NCBI GenBank assembly: GCA_937996725.1
Contig: CALKUR010000141.1
Span: 1-57,332 of the forward strand
Direction of reading: 5' to 3'
DNA: 57,332 nt
Source: an uncultured Dechloromonas sp.
GTDB taxonomy: Bacteria > Pseudomonadota > Gammaproteobacteria > Burkholderiales > Rhodocyclaceae
Shown here: one piece after another, positions 16,780 through 26,134 of the stretch
Layout: each line of letters begins with the position of its first letter
Numbering within the stretch: the stretch's first letter is position 1
Position numbers and translations under genes: made by a program
Notes under the pieces: generated by a model
The model's database searches: none
Told to the model about the DNA's origin: nothing
The model's input: the letters and a program-made list of their open reading frames with translations, nothing else

Positions 16780-17592
16780 TTAAGACTCCAGTCCGCGATG
16801 CCAGCGCAGCAGATGGTTGTTCAACCGGCTGAATGCGGTATCGATGGCCAGGCCCAATAGACCAATGGTGATCATGCCGGCAATGATTTTTGCCGACCAC
16901 ATGAATTCACGAGCCTCCAAAATTCGGAAACCCAAGCCTTCATTCACGGCAATCATTTCGGACACGATCACGACAATGAAGGCAGTACCAATACCAATAC
17001 GCATCCCGGCCAGAATGAACGGCGTGGCGGCCGGAAGAATGACGCGGGTAAACATGATCCATTTACTGGCCCCCAGATTCATGGCGGCGCGCAAGTAAAT
17101 GCTGTCGACCTGACGAACTCCAGCGATGGTGCTCATCAGCACCGGGAAGAAAGCACCAATGGCGATCAGGAAGAACGACGGTGGGTTGCCTAAGCCAAAC
17201 CAGAGGATTGCCAAAGGGATGTAAGCAATCGGCGGGATCGGTCGGAGGATTTGCACCAGCGGGTTGCATAGATCGTGAATGCGGTGATTCGCACCCATGA
17301 CCAAGCCCAGCGGTAAAGCCAGCCCGGCCCCGATCACAAAACCCACGACGACCCGGTACATGCTGGAGTAGGTATCATGAATCAGCTCACCGGAAATGAG
17401 CCAGCTGAGATACGTGCCTTCTGCCGGATCATAGGGCATGGTGGGTGCCAAATACAGCCACCACTTATAGGCCACCTCGGAAGGTGGTGGCAAAATCGTT
17501 GGGGAGAAGAAGCCTAGGCGTGAGGCCAACTCCCAAACAATAAGGATGGCGACCGGTACGGCCGCCCCTTCGACAACATGACGAATCTTCAT
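16780..17592 (-). CDS. ABC transporter permease, SsuC/TauC type
   Basis: A 270-residue inner-membrane protein of the BPD_transp_1 class, with about six hydrophobic segments beginning near residues 8-28. It has the cytoplasmic EAA loop (AAMNLGASKWIMFTRVILP), the contact site for the ATPase. The length suits the sulfonate/nitrate subfamily. It lies 15 bases after the binding-protein gene. Confidence 0.92.
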   Translation of the reverse strand: MKIRHVVEGAAVPVAILIVWELASRLGFFSPTILPPPSEVAYKWWLYLAPTMPYDPAEGTYLSWLISGELIHDTYSSMYRVVVGFVIGAGLALPLGLVMGANHRIHDLCNPLVQILRPIPPIAYIPLAILWFGLGNPPSFFLIAIGAFFPVLMSTIAGVRQVDSIYLRAAMNLGASKWIMFTRVILPAATPFILAGMRIGIGTAFIVVIVSEMIAVNEGLGFRILEAREFMWSAKIIAGMITIGLLGLAIDTAFSRLNNHLLRWHRGLES

Positions 17593-17607
17593 TAACTCAG
17601 TGAGCCC

Positions 17608-18585
17608 TTAGTTTGCCTTGAGTTCGGCTTTAGCCTTCTGCAAGAGATCGTTCCGCACCCATTCAGCGGCTTTCGGCGGGTTCGCCATTTTGCCGACGCC
17701 ATATTTCGCCATCATTTGCGTCGTCGCATCAATATCGGTGAAGCTGATGTCGTAGGTGAATTTCGCATTACTCATCGCATCGCGATAATCCTGCGATGTG
17801 ATCTGCCCCTTGAACATCTGATTCACGACGTATTTCTCAGCAAGCGCACTGTCACGCTTGAACAGCATGGTCGTATCGACAAAGCACTTGATCAGGCGTT
17901 GGGCTACGTCTTTTTTCTCGTTGTACATTTTCTCGGTCATCACCAACACGCGGAGCGGCTCACCGATGGGCGTGTTGTAGGGTTTGAGAATCTCGACACC
18001 GAACTTCTTGTTGATGGCCTGTGAGGACTGGGGCTCAGATTGGCACATGCCGTCGATCTGCTTGGCGGCCAGCGCCTGGTTTAAATCGGCAAAAGCCAAG
18101 AATACGATGTGTACGTCTTTACCCGGTTTATCGGACCAGTTCAGACCCGCCTTTTCTAGCTCGGCATAAAGCAGCAACTCTTGCATGCCGCCACGGGTCA
18201 CGCCGATCTTTTTGCCTTTGAAGTCTTTCATATTTTTGATGCCAGTATCGCTACCGGCAACGATGCGAGCACCGCCTTTGGCAAAACCGGCAACGCCATA
18301 AATGGGCACACCATTAGCACGTCCGGAAATGGCACCATCCGAGGCTAAGGCTGCAATATCAATCTCGCCGGCAATAATGGCTGGCATGATGTCTGGACCC
18401 TTCGGGAAAACGCGCTCTTCAACCTTGAGGTTGTACTTACCGCAGGTTTCCTTCATGTAAGAAACCGCCGCGTAGTGTGCGAACTTGAGATTGCCCAGGC
18501 GCACCAGATCCGGTTCGGCGGCATAGGTCTGCAATGGCAGCAGTCCGGACACAATTAACAGGCTCAACAGGGGGCGCAATTTCAT
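17608..18585 (-). CDS. ABC transporter periplasmic substrate-binding protein, NMT1/SsuA-like
   Basis: A 325-residue secreted protein. ATG 18585 follows GGAGA and gives a clean signal peptide (MKLRPLLSLLIVSG..., cut after TYA). The mature protein has the NMT1/SsuA fold signs: a GEIDIAAL segment and IKNMKDFKGKKIGVTRGG. The substrate cannot be read from sequence; aliphatic sulfonates, taurine, nitrate or aromatic acids are typical for the family. No sulfonatase or nitrate reductase gene is near to help. It is the first gene of the operon, behind the prpE terminator. Confidence 0.88.
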   Translation of the reverse strand: MKLRPLLSLLIVSGLLPLQTYAAEPDLVRLGNLKFAHYAAVSYMKETCGKYNLKVEERVFPKGPDIMPAIIAGEIDIAALASDGAISGRANGVPIYGVAGFAKGGARIVAGSDTGIKNMKDFKGKKIGVTRGGMQELLLYAELEKAGLNWSDKPGKDVHIVFLAFADLNQALAAKQIDGMCQSEPQSSQAINKKFGVEILKPYNTPIGEPLRVLVMTEKMYNEKKDVAQRLIKCFVDTTMLFKRDSALAEKYVVNQMFKGQITSQDYRDAMSNAKFTYDISFTDIDATTQMMAKYGVGKMANPPKAAEWVRNDLLQKAKAELKAN

Positions 18586-18653
18586 ACATGTCTCCAGGAA
18601 CTTTTGCCAAGAATATACGAATAGAGAGGCTTGTGATTTTGCACTGCGCAAGT

Positions 18654-18685
18654 AAAAACGGCCCGTCCTAAGACGGGCCGTTTTT
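18654..18685 (-). terminator. rho-independent terminator after prpE
   Basis: A 14-base perfect stem (AAAAACGGCCCGTC with GACGGGCCGTTTTT) has a 4-base loop at 18668-18671. It has T runs on both strands, but it serves prpE, whose stop is 18 bases upstream. The ABC operon begins after it and needs its own promoter in about 68 bases. Confidence 0.92.
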
Positions 18686-18703
18686 GTTTGTTACTACGAT
18701 CAA

Positions 18704-20599
18704 TTAGCCAGCAGCAACCAGCTTCTTGATGTTTTCGATGGTCGACGGATCATCGATGGTAGTCAGATCGCCCGGATCACGGCCTTCGGCCAGTGCCTGC
18801 AGCGAACGACGCAGCATCTTGCCCGAGCGTGTCTTCGGTAGCGCAGTGACGAAGTAGACGCGACCCGGACGTGCAATGGCACCCAGGATGCCATCGACAG
18901 TGCCCATGACTTCCTTCTCCAGCGCCTTGACCTTGTCGGCGGTGTCGACCACGCCAGCGTCTTTGACGACGGCGAAGGCGATCGGCACCTGACCCTTGAG
19001 CTTGTCTTCGACACCGACCACGGCCACTTCGGCAATCGCCTTGTGGTTCTGGACAGCTTCTTCGATTTCGCGGGTGCCCAGGCGGTGGCCGGCAACGTTG
19101 ATCACGTCATCGGTACGGCCGAGGATGGTGAAGTAGCCGTTGTCGTCTTTGATGGCCCAGTCGTATGACGAGTAGACTAGCGGATCTTTGAACAGACTGA
19201 AGTAGGTGCTGACGAAGCGCTCGTCCTGACCCCACACGGTGGAGAGGCAGCCCGGCGGCAGCGGCGGCACGACCGCGGCAATGCCCTTCTCGTTCGGACC
19301 GCACTCGCTACCGTCTTCACGGAATATCCGCAGATCGTAACCATAGACCGGGAACGACGGCGAACCGTACTTGATCGGGGTCTTTTCAACACCGGGGACG
19401 GCGGCAATCATTGGCCAACCGGTTTCGGTCTGCCAGTAGTTATCGATCACCGGCTTGTTGAGTTCGCCCATGAACCATTCGTGGGTTGGCTCGTCCAGCG
19501 GCTCGCCGGCCATGAAGATGTGCTTCAGGCTGGAGAGGTCATGCTTCTTCATGTAAGCAGGATCCTGCTTCTTCAGCACGCGCGCGGCGGTCGGTGCCGA
19601 GAACATGACGTTGACCTTGTACTTTTCAACGATCTGCCACCAGATGGCCGGATCCGGGCGCAGCGGGGTACCTTCGTACACCACGGTGGCCATACCGGCG
19701 ATCAGCGGGCCGTACACAATGTACGAGTGGCCCACGACCCAGCCGATATCCGAGGTCGAGAAGAAGGTTTCGCCTTCGTCGCCCAGGTAAATGTGCTTCA
19801 TCGAGGCAGCCAGCGCCACGAGGTAACCACCGGTGTCACGTTGCACGCCCTTCGGCTTGCCCGTGGTACCCGAGGTGTAAAGAATGTACGACGGGTGCGA
19901 CGATTCAACCCAGACGCACGGCACTTTGGCATCCATGTGTTGCGCACGCAGCTCGGCGTAATCAACGTCACGGCCAGCAACACGCGGGAAGCCCTTATCC
20001 AGACCACGATCAACGATCACCACCTTGGCCGGCGGGAACTCTGCCAAGCTCAGGGCTTCATCAACGAGGTGCTTGTACGGCACCGGCTTGCCATTACGCA
20101 TGCCGGCATCGGCCGTCACCATCACCGTTGGCTTGGCATCGTCGATCCGTGTGGCCAGCGAACCGGCGGCAAAGCCACCGAATACCACCGAGTGTATGGC
20201 ACCGATACGCACCGTCGCCAGCATGGCGAAGATGGCTTCCGGAATCATCGGCATATAGATCAGGACACGATCGCCTTCTTTGACACCCTGGCTTTGCAGG
20301 ATGGCGGCCATGCGCTCGACTTCACGCTGGAACTCGGCCCAGGTGTAGATCTTCTCTTCGTCAGTTTCGGTCGAGATAAAGATCAGCGCTTTATCATTCG
20401 GACGCTTGGCGGCATGGCGGTCGACGGCGTTATAGCAAAGATTGGTTTTGCCGTTCACGAACCATTTGACGAAAGGCGGACGCGAAAAATCACAGACCTG
20501 AGTAAATGGTTCTTTCCATTCAACCAGCTTGGCCTGCTCGGCCCAGAAGTCATCGCGGTTCTCAATCGAACGCTTGTGGAAATCCTGATACTTGCCCAT
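18704..20599 (-). CDS. prpE: propionate-CoA ligase
   Basis: Activates propionate to propionyl-CoA with ATP. It is 631 residues, the length of PrpE (628 in E. coli). Motifs are YTSGTTGKPKG, NYWQTETGWPM, the A8 region GRTDDVINVAGHRLGTREIE and the acetylatable PKTRSGKMLRR. It is clearly related to Acs at 11354 but differs from it throughout, for example in its N-terminus (MGKYQDFHKRSIENRDDFW). GAGGAGG lies about eight bases upstream of the ATG. No prpB, prpC or prpD is in the window, so the methylcitrate cycle genes are elsewhere or absent. It could accept other short acids such as acrylate. Confidence 0.92.
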   Translation of the reverse strand: MGKYQDFHKRSIENRDDFWAEQAKLVEWKEPFTQVCDFSRPPFVKWFVNGKTNLCYNAVDRHAAKRPNDKALIFISTETDEEKIYTWAEFQREVERMAAILQSQGVKEGDRVLIYMPMIPEAIFAMLATVRIGAIHSVVFGGFAAGSLATRIDDAKPTVMVTADAGMRNGKPVPYKHLVDEALSLAEFPPAKVVIVDRGLDKGFPRVAGRDVDYAELRAQHMDAKVPCVWVESSHPSYILYTSGTTGKPKGVQRDTGGYLVALAASMKHIYLGDEGETFFSTSDIGWVVGHSYIVYGPLIAGMATVVYEGTPLRPDPAIWWQIVEKYKVNVMFSAPTAARVLKKQDPAYMKKHDLSSLKHIFMAGEPLDEPTHEWFMGELNKPVIDNYWQTETGWPMIAAVPGVEKTPIKYGSPSFPVYGYDLRIFREDGSECGPNEKGIAAVVPPLPPGCLSTVWGQDERFVSTYFSLFKDPLVYSSYDWAIKDDNGYFTILGRTDDVINVAGHRLGTREIEEAVQNHKAIAEVAVVGVEDKLKGQVPIAFAVVKDAGVVDTADKVKALEKEVMGTVDGILGAIARPGRVYFVTALPKTRSGKMLRRSLQALAEGRDPGDLTTIDDPSTIENIKKLVAAG

Positions 20600-20813
20600 A
20601 GTGACGCGCCTCCTCTGGCATGCTTATCTAGGGCGCAACCATGGCCGCACCCGTTTTTTATGATAAAAATCGGATTACTGTTGTTACCTTTTAACGGCGT
20701 CAGACCCGCCTCATCCCTACAGATGAATCTGGAGAAACCCCGTAATTACGCAATAATTCGCCTTTAGTCTTACACGAAGCTGACCGCCCCCTTGTTTTGC
20801 CTGCCAAACTGCC

Positions 20814-21905
20814 ATGACAACTCATCAACAAAACCCCAGCCGTATTGCCGCCACCGCCCAACTCGGCCAACAGATCTGGCTGGATACCCTTTCCCGCGCG
20901 CTCATTGAAAGCGGCACGTTGGCCAGCTGGATCAACGACCATGCCGTGGCTGGCCTAACCTCTAACCCGGCGATCTTTCAGCAAGCGCTGAGCAAGGACC
21001 CGGCCTACGCCCCAGCCATTGCCGCCGCCCGCACAGCCGAGGCCGATCCGGAAATCCGTTTTGAAACAGTGGTGCTGCCCGATATTCAAGCGGCCTGCGA
21101 TCTGTTCCGCCCGTTGTGGGATGCCACCGAGGGCGACCAGGGCTATGTCAGCTTTGAAGTTTCCCCAACCCTGGCGCATGATGCCCAAGGGACCGTGGAT
21201 GCGGCAGTGCGACTCTGGAAGACTATTAGCCGCCCCAACCTCATGATCAAGATTCCGGCCACGCCGGCCGGCTGCGAAGCCGTGACTGAAGTGATTGGCC
21301 GAGGCATTAACGTCAATGTGACCCTGATTTTTTCGCACGAGCAGCTACAAGCCGTCCAGGCAGCGCATCAGGCCGGCCTGCGGCGGTGGGTGGCACACTG
21401 CCAACAGGCCGGCACACCGGAACGCATCGGCGATGTGGCCTCCGTCGCCAGTTTCTTTGTCAGCCGCACCGACAACACCATCGACTCGAAACTGCCGACT
21501 GAGCTCCAGGGCAAGACGGCCATCGCGCTGTGCAAAGCAGCTTACGCTCAATGGCAAACCGATCTTGTCGGGGAGATGGCCGATTTGATTGCCCAGAATG
21601 CCAAACCCCAATGGCTGCTATGGGCCTCGACCTCGGTCAAGAACCCGACCTATCGCGACACGCTCTACGTCGATGAACTCATCGGCCCGCAGACGGTGAA
21701 CACGGTACCGGACGCCACGCTTGTAGCCTTCAGAGATCGTGGTCAGGTGGCATGCACGCTCGACAACGATGTCGACTCAGCACATGCACAACTGGCCGGC
21801 GTTAGCGCTCTGGGCATTGACCTGGAACAAGTTGGTCACGACCTGCAGGTGGCCGGTCTGGCCCAGTTTGAAACGGCCTACGCCGATCTGCTCAAGCTGG
21901 TTTAG
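20814..21905 (+). CDS. tal: transaldolase
   Basis: Transfers a three-carbon dihydroxyacetone unit between sugar phosphates in the pentose phosphate pathway. It is 363 residues, of the longer transaldolase subfamily found with pentose phosphate genes. It shows GLTSNPAIF, GYVSFEVSPTLA and Schiff-base lysine K146 in NLMIKIPAT. The upstream 214 bases separate it from divergent prpE and contain no other gene. Its stop overlaps the end of the convergent YkgJ-type gene by 14 bases. Confidence 0.95.
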   Translation: MTTHQQNPSRIAATAQLGQQIWLDTLSRALIESGTLASWINDHAVAGLTSNPAIFQQALSKDPAYAPAIAAARTAEADPEIRFETVVLPDIQAACDLFRPLWDATEGDQGYVSFEVSPTLAHDAQGTVDAAVRLWKTISRPNLMIKIPATPAGCEAVTEVIGRGINVNVTLIFSHEQLQAVQAAHQAGLRRWVAHCQQAGTPERIGDVASVASFFVSRTDNTIDSKLPTELQGKTAIALCKAAYAQWQTDLVGEMADLIAQNAKPQWLLWASTSVKNPTYRDTLYVDELIGPQTVNTVPDATLVAFRDRGQVACTLDNDVDSAHAQLAGVSALGIDLEQVGHDLQVAGLAQFETAYADLLKLV

Positions 21906-22263
21906 CGGGTTGCTGCAACTCGGACAGCGGGCGCAGGCCATGGCGCAAACGTGCACGATCACAGGCCTGATCGGCAATGCCCAGTGCTGCCCAGGGATTG
22001 AATTCATGGCAGGGCGAGGGGCGATCTTCGTAAATGCGGCAGCCCACCTGACAACCGATCTCCCCTTGCAACGCAATGCAACGCGGTGCGGCATCGTCGG
22101 TGCCTTTCATACGCATCAGCTTGGGGGTCAGTGTCAGTGCCATCGCTACCGGCACACCGGCACCGCCAACTGTTTTAGCCAATTCAGACGGATGAAAATC
22201 CACCCGGTAGCTTGCGCAGCAGGCACCGCAGCTTTCGCAGATTGACATGGCGAGTTCAGACAT
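21892..22263 (-). CDS. YkgJ-family cysteine-cluster protein
   Basis: About 123 residues with the zinc- or iron-binding cysteine cluster CESCGACC near the N-terminus and later cysteines in CIALQGEIGCQVGCRIYEDRPSPC. This is the UPF0153/YkgJ type, of unknown function. I prefer ATG 22263 (MSELAMSICE), with GAAGAG just before it; ATG 22248 is the other option. Either start overlaps the start of the divergent PIN gene, and its end overlaps tal. Confidence 0.85.
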   Translation of the reverse strand: MSELAMSICESCGACCASYRVDFHPSELAKTVGGAGVPVAMALTLTPKLMRMKGTDDAAPRCIALQGEIGCQVGCRIYEDRPSPCHEFNPWAALGIADQACDRARLRHGLRPLSELQQPAKPA

Positions 22264-22714
22264 CTCTTCGCTGACGCCCCGTATCGTGCTCGACACCAAC
22301 GTGGTGATGGATCTGTTTCACTTTGTCGCCCCGCCGCTCGCGCCGCTGATAGCCGCGATTGAATCTGGCGCAGTCATCTGCCTCGTCAACGACCAAACCC
22401 TGGCTGAACTGGAACGCGTGACCGGTTACAAACAATTCAAGCTCGATGCGGCAGGTCGTGCCCGTGTCTTCGAAACGTACTGCGCGTACGTGACGCGCGT
22501 GACTACACCGATTGCGCCGGCGTTGCCGTTGCTGCCGAGGTGCCGCGATCCCGACGACCAGATGTTCCTGGAACTGGCCTTGGTCGGCCATGCCGACATG
22601 CTGATCAGCCGCGACAACTTGGTGCTCCAGCTGGCCAAAGCCCGCAATCGTCCCTGCCCTTTTGCCATTTTGCCGCCGGAGGCAGCCATGCAACGACTGC
22701 AACTTGCGCATTAG
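22247..22714 (+). CDS. PIN-domain protein, putative toxin-type RNase
   Basis: A 155-residue PIN domain protein of the COG1569 type. Acidic residues for metal are visible in IVLDTNVVMDLF, in the E of LAELERV, and in RDPDDQMFLELA and DMLISRD. The family is annotated as the toxin of toxin-antitoxin pairs, but no antitoxin-like small gene adjoins it, so it may be a housekeeping RNase. Its ATG shares bases with the ATG of the divergent YkgJ-type gene, and its stop overlaps the convergent yaaA stop by 4 bases. Confidence 0.85.
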   Translation: MASSDISSLTPRIVLDTNVVMDLFHFVAPPLAPLIAAIESGAVICLVNDQTLAELERVTGYKQFKLDAAGRARVFETYCAYVTRVTTPIAPALPLLPRCRDPDDQMFLELALVGHADMLISRDNLVLQLAKARNRPCPFAILPPEAAMQRLQLAH

Positions 22715-23490
22715 GCCTGACGGCGACGAAAGACCAGGCAGGTATCCGTCGACGCGGCGGGCGTGTATTCATAACCTTCGGTATCAAACTGCTGCAGGTC
22801 TTCGAACTTTTTCCAGCCGCCTTCGGCCGCTGCCCGCACAAAGAGGCCACGGGCGCGCTTGGCATAAAAGCTGATGATTTTAAACTTGCCGTCCTTCCAA
22901 TCTTCGAACACGGTATCGATGAGGGTGACGCCGGCTTTTTCCAGCGCCTTGCGATCCACCGATTTAAAGTATTCGTCAGAGGCCGTATTCACCAGCGGCT
23001 GGCCGGCGGCCTTGAGATCTTCCAGCACGGTAGCGGTATTGCTCTCGCGCCACCAGGCGTACAAGTCCTTGCCGGACGGGTTGGCTAGCTTGGTGCCCAT
23101 TTCCAGCCGATAAGGCCGCATCAAGTCGAGCGGACGGAGCACGCCATACAGACCAGACAGCACGCGCACGTGATCCTGCACGTAGGCGAGCTGCTTCTTG
23201 TTCAGACTCGGCGCGTCCAGCCCTTCGTAGACATCACCGTTAAAGGCCAGAATGGCCTGTTTGGCCTCCGGCTGCGTATGTTTGGCCGACCAATCGGCGT
23301 AACGGGTCACGTTCAGCACAGCCAGCTTGTCGCTTAGGCTCATCAGTTCGGCGATCTGGGCCGGTGACTTCTTGCGCAGGATCTCGATCAAGGGTTCTGC
23401 CTGCTTGAGAAAACGTGGCTGGGTATGGGGAATATCCTGAGCGACAGGCTCAAAATCCAGCGATTTGGCGGGTGACAGCAAAAACAGCAT
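22711..23490 (-). CDS. yaaA: peroxide stress protein YaaA
   Basis: A 259-residue cytoplasmic protein of the DUF328/UPF0246 family. E. coli YaaA limits free iron and DNA damage during hydrogen peroxide stress. It starts MLFLLSPAKSLDF, the standard family start, and keeps LSGLYGVLRPLDLMRPYRLEMG and the C-terminal KIISFYAKRARGLF region. The length matches. It is a single gene, transcribed toward the PIN gene. Confidence 0.95.
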   Translation of the reverse strand: MLFLLSPAKSLDFEPVAQDIPHTQPRFLKQAEPLIEILRKKSPAQIAELMSLSDKLAVLNVTRYADWSAKHTQPEAKQAILAFNGDVYEGLDAPSLNKKQLAYVQDHVRVLSGLYGVLRPLDLMRPYRLEMGTKLANPSGKDLYAWWRESNTATVLEDLKAAGQPLVNTASDEYFKSVDRKALEKAGVTLIDTVFEDWKDGKFKIISFYAKRARGLFVRAAAEGGWKKFEDLQQFDTEGYEYTPAASTDTCLVFRRRQA

Positions 23491-23586
23491 GGTGGCGTTC
23501 CAACGGGCAGGGTTAAGACCGAGGCTAATCAGGGACGGTCTATGTTACCAACGGATCCCCAAGAAGCGCGAATCCGCCTCCCGGCT

Positions 23587-23595
23587 TGGTAAAAT
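23587..23595 (+). promoter_or_regulatory. extended -10 promoter placed for a leaderless mRNA
   Basis: TGGTAAAAT (extended -10) ends six bases before ATG 23602, so transcription would begin at or next to the A of the start codon. No -35 and no Shine-Dalgarno are seen. The same nonamer with the same 6-base spacing precedes arnB at 45972. Confidence 0.5.
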
Positions 23596-23601
23596 GCCGA
23601 A

Positions 23602-24798
23602 ATGAAGCGCCCACCTTACGGATCTCGCCCGCGCCTATCGCGCGAAATGGCCCAGCTCAGCTGGCTCGCTACCGGTCTTGCCCAAGCGGGTAGCCGTATC
23701 GAACGCAGTTACTGGTTCGAACGTCTGCAGGCACTCGTGGAACAACTGCTCGCCGACGAAGATGACGATGCACTAAATACCGTGCTGAACCGCCTCAGCG
23801 AAAGCGAGCCGGTGGGGCACGATGCGCTGATGGACACCATCGAATCGGCCGTCGAAACAACGACCACGATCATCGACGGCAAACCACACGATGTGTTGCT
23901 CATCGCTTGCCCGCTGCTCACCTGGTCGCGTTATGCGATTCCGGCCCCAGTGCTCCCGAAAAAAGATCAGCTGGTTTTGGGCGAAATGCTCAAGAACACC
24001 GTGCTCACCCGTCATGCACGCGTCACCACGCTGGGTATGCTGGTAGGGCCCGACCAGATTCCCCGCGAATTTACCCAACTGGCACAACTCACCCGTAGCT
24101 TGGCCGATGCGCTGGCGCACGAAAAACCCGCGGCACTTCACGACCAATCGAAGGAAGAGACCAACCGCTTTCTGTCAGATACCCGCTATTTGATTGCTGC
24201 TGTCGCTGTGCCCAAGGGCGAAGCCATCTTCCGCTGGCAGGAAGCGCGTGCCGCAAGTGGCAGTGCCCAGACCAACGACCGCAGCGATATCGAACGCCTG
24301 TGGGCCAACACCTGCCAAGCCAAGCTTGAACCGCTGCTGGCCGGGTGTCGCATCACCGCCCTGCTGCCCGATTCATTCCACGCCGCCTGCGCGGCGGCAG
24401 ACCGCGCATCACGCCCCCACTCGATTCAGGCCTGCATCCACTTCCTGCATGAAGTGCTCAATCTCCCGCCAGAAAAACTGCGTGCCAGCATCGGCCCCTT
24501 TCATGCACAACGCCTGGAAGAATTTCGTATTGCATTAGGTCCACGGAACGATGACGTGCTGTACCACGGCGTCGTATGGCCGCTACTGGGCATAGAAGAC
24601 GAGCACACCGACATGGTGGCCGAAATTGAACAGGTGCTCCGCGCCGCTGGCGTGACCGATATCGTGACGCACGAACACCGCTTCCCGATGGAGTTCTGCG
24701 AGGATTGCGGCGGCCCGATGTACGCCAACGCCGATGGCGAACTGGCCCATCTGGAAATGCCCGAGTCTGTGGCAGCCCAGCCCAGCACGCTGCACTGA
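23602..24798 (+). CDS. DUF2863 family protein
   Basis: A 398-residue cytoplasmic protein that I recognise as DUF2863, a family known to me mainly from betaproteobacteria; no function is established. Visible features are a basic N-terminus (MKRPPYGSRPRLSREMAQL), a helical first 80 residues, and a C-terminal CEDCGG that could hold a metal. bioA starts one base after its stop, so it is probably the first gene of the biotin operon. No Shine-Dalgarno is seen and the promoter suggests a leaderless message. Confidence 0.85.
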   Translation: MKRPPYGSRPRLSREMAQLSWLATGLAQAGSRIERSYWFERLQALVEQLLADEDDDALNTVLNRLSESEPVGHDALMDTIESAVETTTTIIDGKPHDVLLIACPLLTWSRYAIPAPVLPKKDQLVLGEMLKNTVLTRHARVTTLGMLVGPDQIPREFTQLAQLTRSLADALAHEKPAALHDQSKEETNRFLSDTRYLIAAVAVPKGEAIFRWQEARAASGSAQTNDRSDIERLWANTCQAKLEPLLAGCRITALLPDSFHAACAAADRASRPHSIQACIHFLHEVLNLPPEKLRASIGPFHAQRLEEFRIALGPRNDDVLYHGVVWPLLGIEDEHTDMVAEIEQVLRAAGVTDIVTHEHRFPMEFCEDCGGPMYANADGELAHLEMPESVAAQPSTLH

Positions 24799-24799
24799 G

Positions 24800-26134
24800 A
24801 TGAGCAACAACAGCGCCTGGCTGCAGCGCAGCCTGAATTCGGTCTGGCATCCTTGCACGCAGATGAAACAACACCCGGCGTTGCCGCTGGTGCCAATTGC
24901 CCGTGGCGAAGGCGTCTGGCTCGAAGACTTTGATGGCAAGCGCTATCTCGATGGCATCAGCTCGTGGTGGGTGAATCTATTCGGGCACGGCAATCCGCAG
25001 ATCAACGCGGCGATTACTGACCAGCTGAGTCGTCTGGAACACGTGATGCTCGCCGGCTTTACGCATGCGCCTGCCGTGGAACTGGCCGAACGTTTATCGG
25101 CCAAAACTGGCGGGGCACTCGGCCATGCCTTCTTTGCCTCTGATGGTGCCAGCGCCACCGAGATTGCCCTGAAGATGTCCTTCCATGCTTGGCAAAACGC
25201 CGGGCGTACCGACAAGCGCGAATTCGTTTGCCTATCGGGCAGTTATCACGGTGAAACCGTAGGGGCCTTATCAGTCACAGATATCCCGTTGTTCAGTGAC
25301 GCCTATGCGCCGTTGATCCGTAAGGAGCATGTGCATCTGGCCCCATCGCCGGATGCCAGACTGGCGCAACCCGGCGAAACCGCCATGGACGTCGCCAATC
25401 GCGCGGCCGATGCCCTTGCGCAACTCTTCATCGAACGCCAAGGCAAAATTGCCGCCATCATCATCGAACCTCTGGTGCAATGTGCGACCGGCATGGCGAT
25501 GCACGACCCGCAGTATCTGAAGCGCGTACGGGCGCTGTGCGATGAACATCAAGTACATCTCATCTGCGACGAAATCGCGGTAGGCTTTGGCCGCACCGGC
25601 AGCTTCTTTGCGCATGAACAGGCCGGCATTCGCCCGGACCTGCTCTGCCTCTCCAAAGGCATCACCGGGGGTTATCTACCGCTCTCGGTGGTGCTGTGTA
25701 CCGAAGCGATCTACCAGGCCTTCTGGCATGACGATACACGTCGCGGTTTTTTGCACTCGCATTCGTATACTGGCAACCCGCTCGCCTGCCGCGCCGCGCT
25801 GGCCACGCTCGATATCTTCGACGCACACGATGTACTTGGTGCCAACCGCAAACTGAGCGCGCACATCACACAACGCTTACGCGCGATTGCCATGCACCCG
25901 CGCATCAAACACTTCCGCCATCGCGGCATGATCTGGGCCGCCGATGTCGACACCGATCTCCCGGACTTCAATCGCCGCTTCTACGCACAAGCGCTACAGC
26001 GCGGCCTACTCATGCGCCCACTCGGCAACACGCTCTACCTGATGCCGCCGTATATTCTGACGACGACCGATGCGGACTGGATGGCTGATCAGGCATTGGG
26101 CGCGCTCAACGCAACGCTTGCTGGAAGCACATGA
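24800..26134 (+). CDS. bioA: adenosylmethionine-8-amino-7-oxononanoate aminotransferase
   Basis: Converts KAPA to DAPA with S-adenosylmethionine as amino donor, the third step of biotin ring assembly. It has 444 residues with ISSWWVNLFGHG (50s), GSYHGETVGALSV (about 147-159), the aspartate of ICDEIAVGFGRTG and PLP lysine K286 in CLSKGITGGY. I start at ATG 24800 (MSNNSAWLQ), directly after the DUF2863 stop; an in-frame ATG at 24734 lies inside that gene. bioF overlaps its stop by four bases. Confidence 0.96.
   Translation: MSNNSAWLQRSLNSVWHPCTQMKQHPALPLVPIARGEGVWLEDFDGKRYLDGISSWWVNLFGHGNPQINAAITDQLSRLEHVMLAGFTHAPAVELAERLSAKTGGALGHAFFASDGASATEIALKMSFHAWQNAGRTDKREFVCLSGSYHGETVGALSVTDIPLFSDAYAPLIRKEHVHLAPSPDARLAQPGETAMDVANRAADALAQLFIERQGKIAAIIIEPLVQCATGMAMHDPQYLKRVRALCDEHQVHLICDEIAVGFGRTGSFFAHEQAGIRPDLLCLSKGITGGYLPLSVVLCTEAIYQAFWHDDTRRGFLHSHSYTGNPLACRAALATLDIFDAHDVLGANRKLSAHITQRLRAIAMHPRIKHFRHRGMIWAADVDTDLPDFNRRFYAQALQRGLLMRPLGNTLYLMPPYILTTTDADWMADQALGALNATLAGST

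Noticed and set aside
11354..20599. acs and prpE as a recent tandem duplication
   Set aside because: The proteins differ throughout, including the N-terminus and active-site motifs, and match two long-separated families.
19481..20767. Open frame of 428 codons on the plus strand
   Set aside because: Antisense to prpE; histidine- and arginine-rich reading typical of a reverse-strand shadow.
22247..22714. PIN protein as a toxin-antitoxin module
   Set aside because: No small antitoxin gene lies upstream or downstream; the neighbours are the YkgJ-type gene and yaaA. Reported as a PIN gene only.
24734..24799. Upstream in-frame ATG for bioA at 24734
   Set aside because: It lies inside the DUF2863 gene. 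ATG 24800 gives the normal BioA N-terminus directly after that gene's stop.
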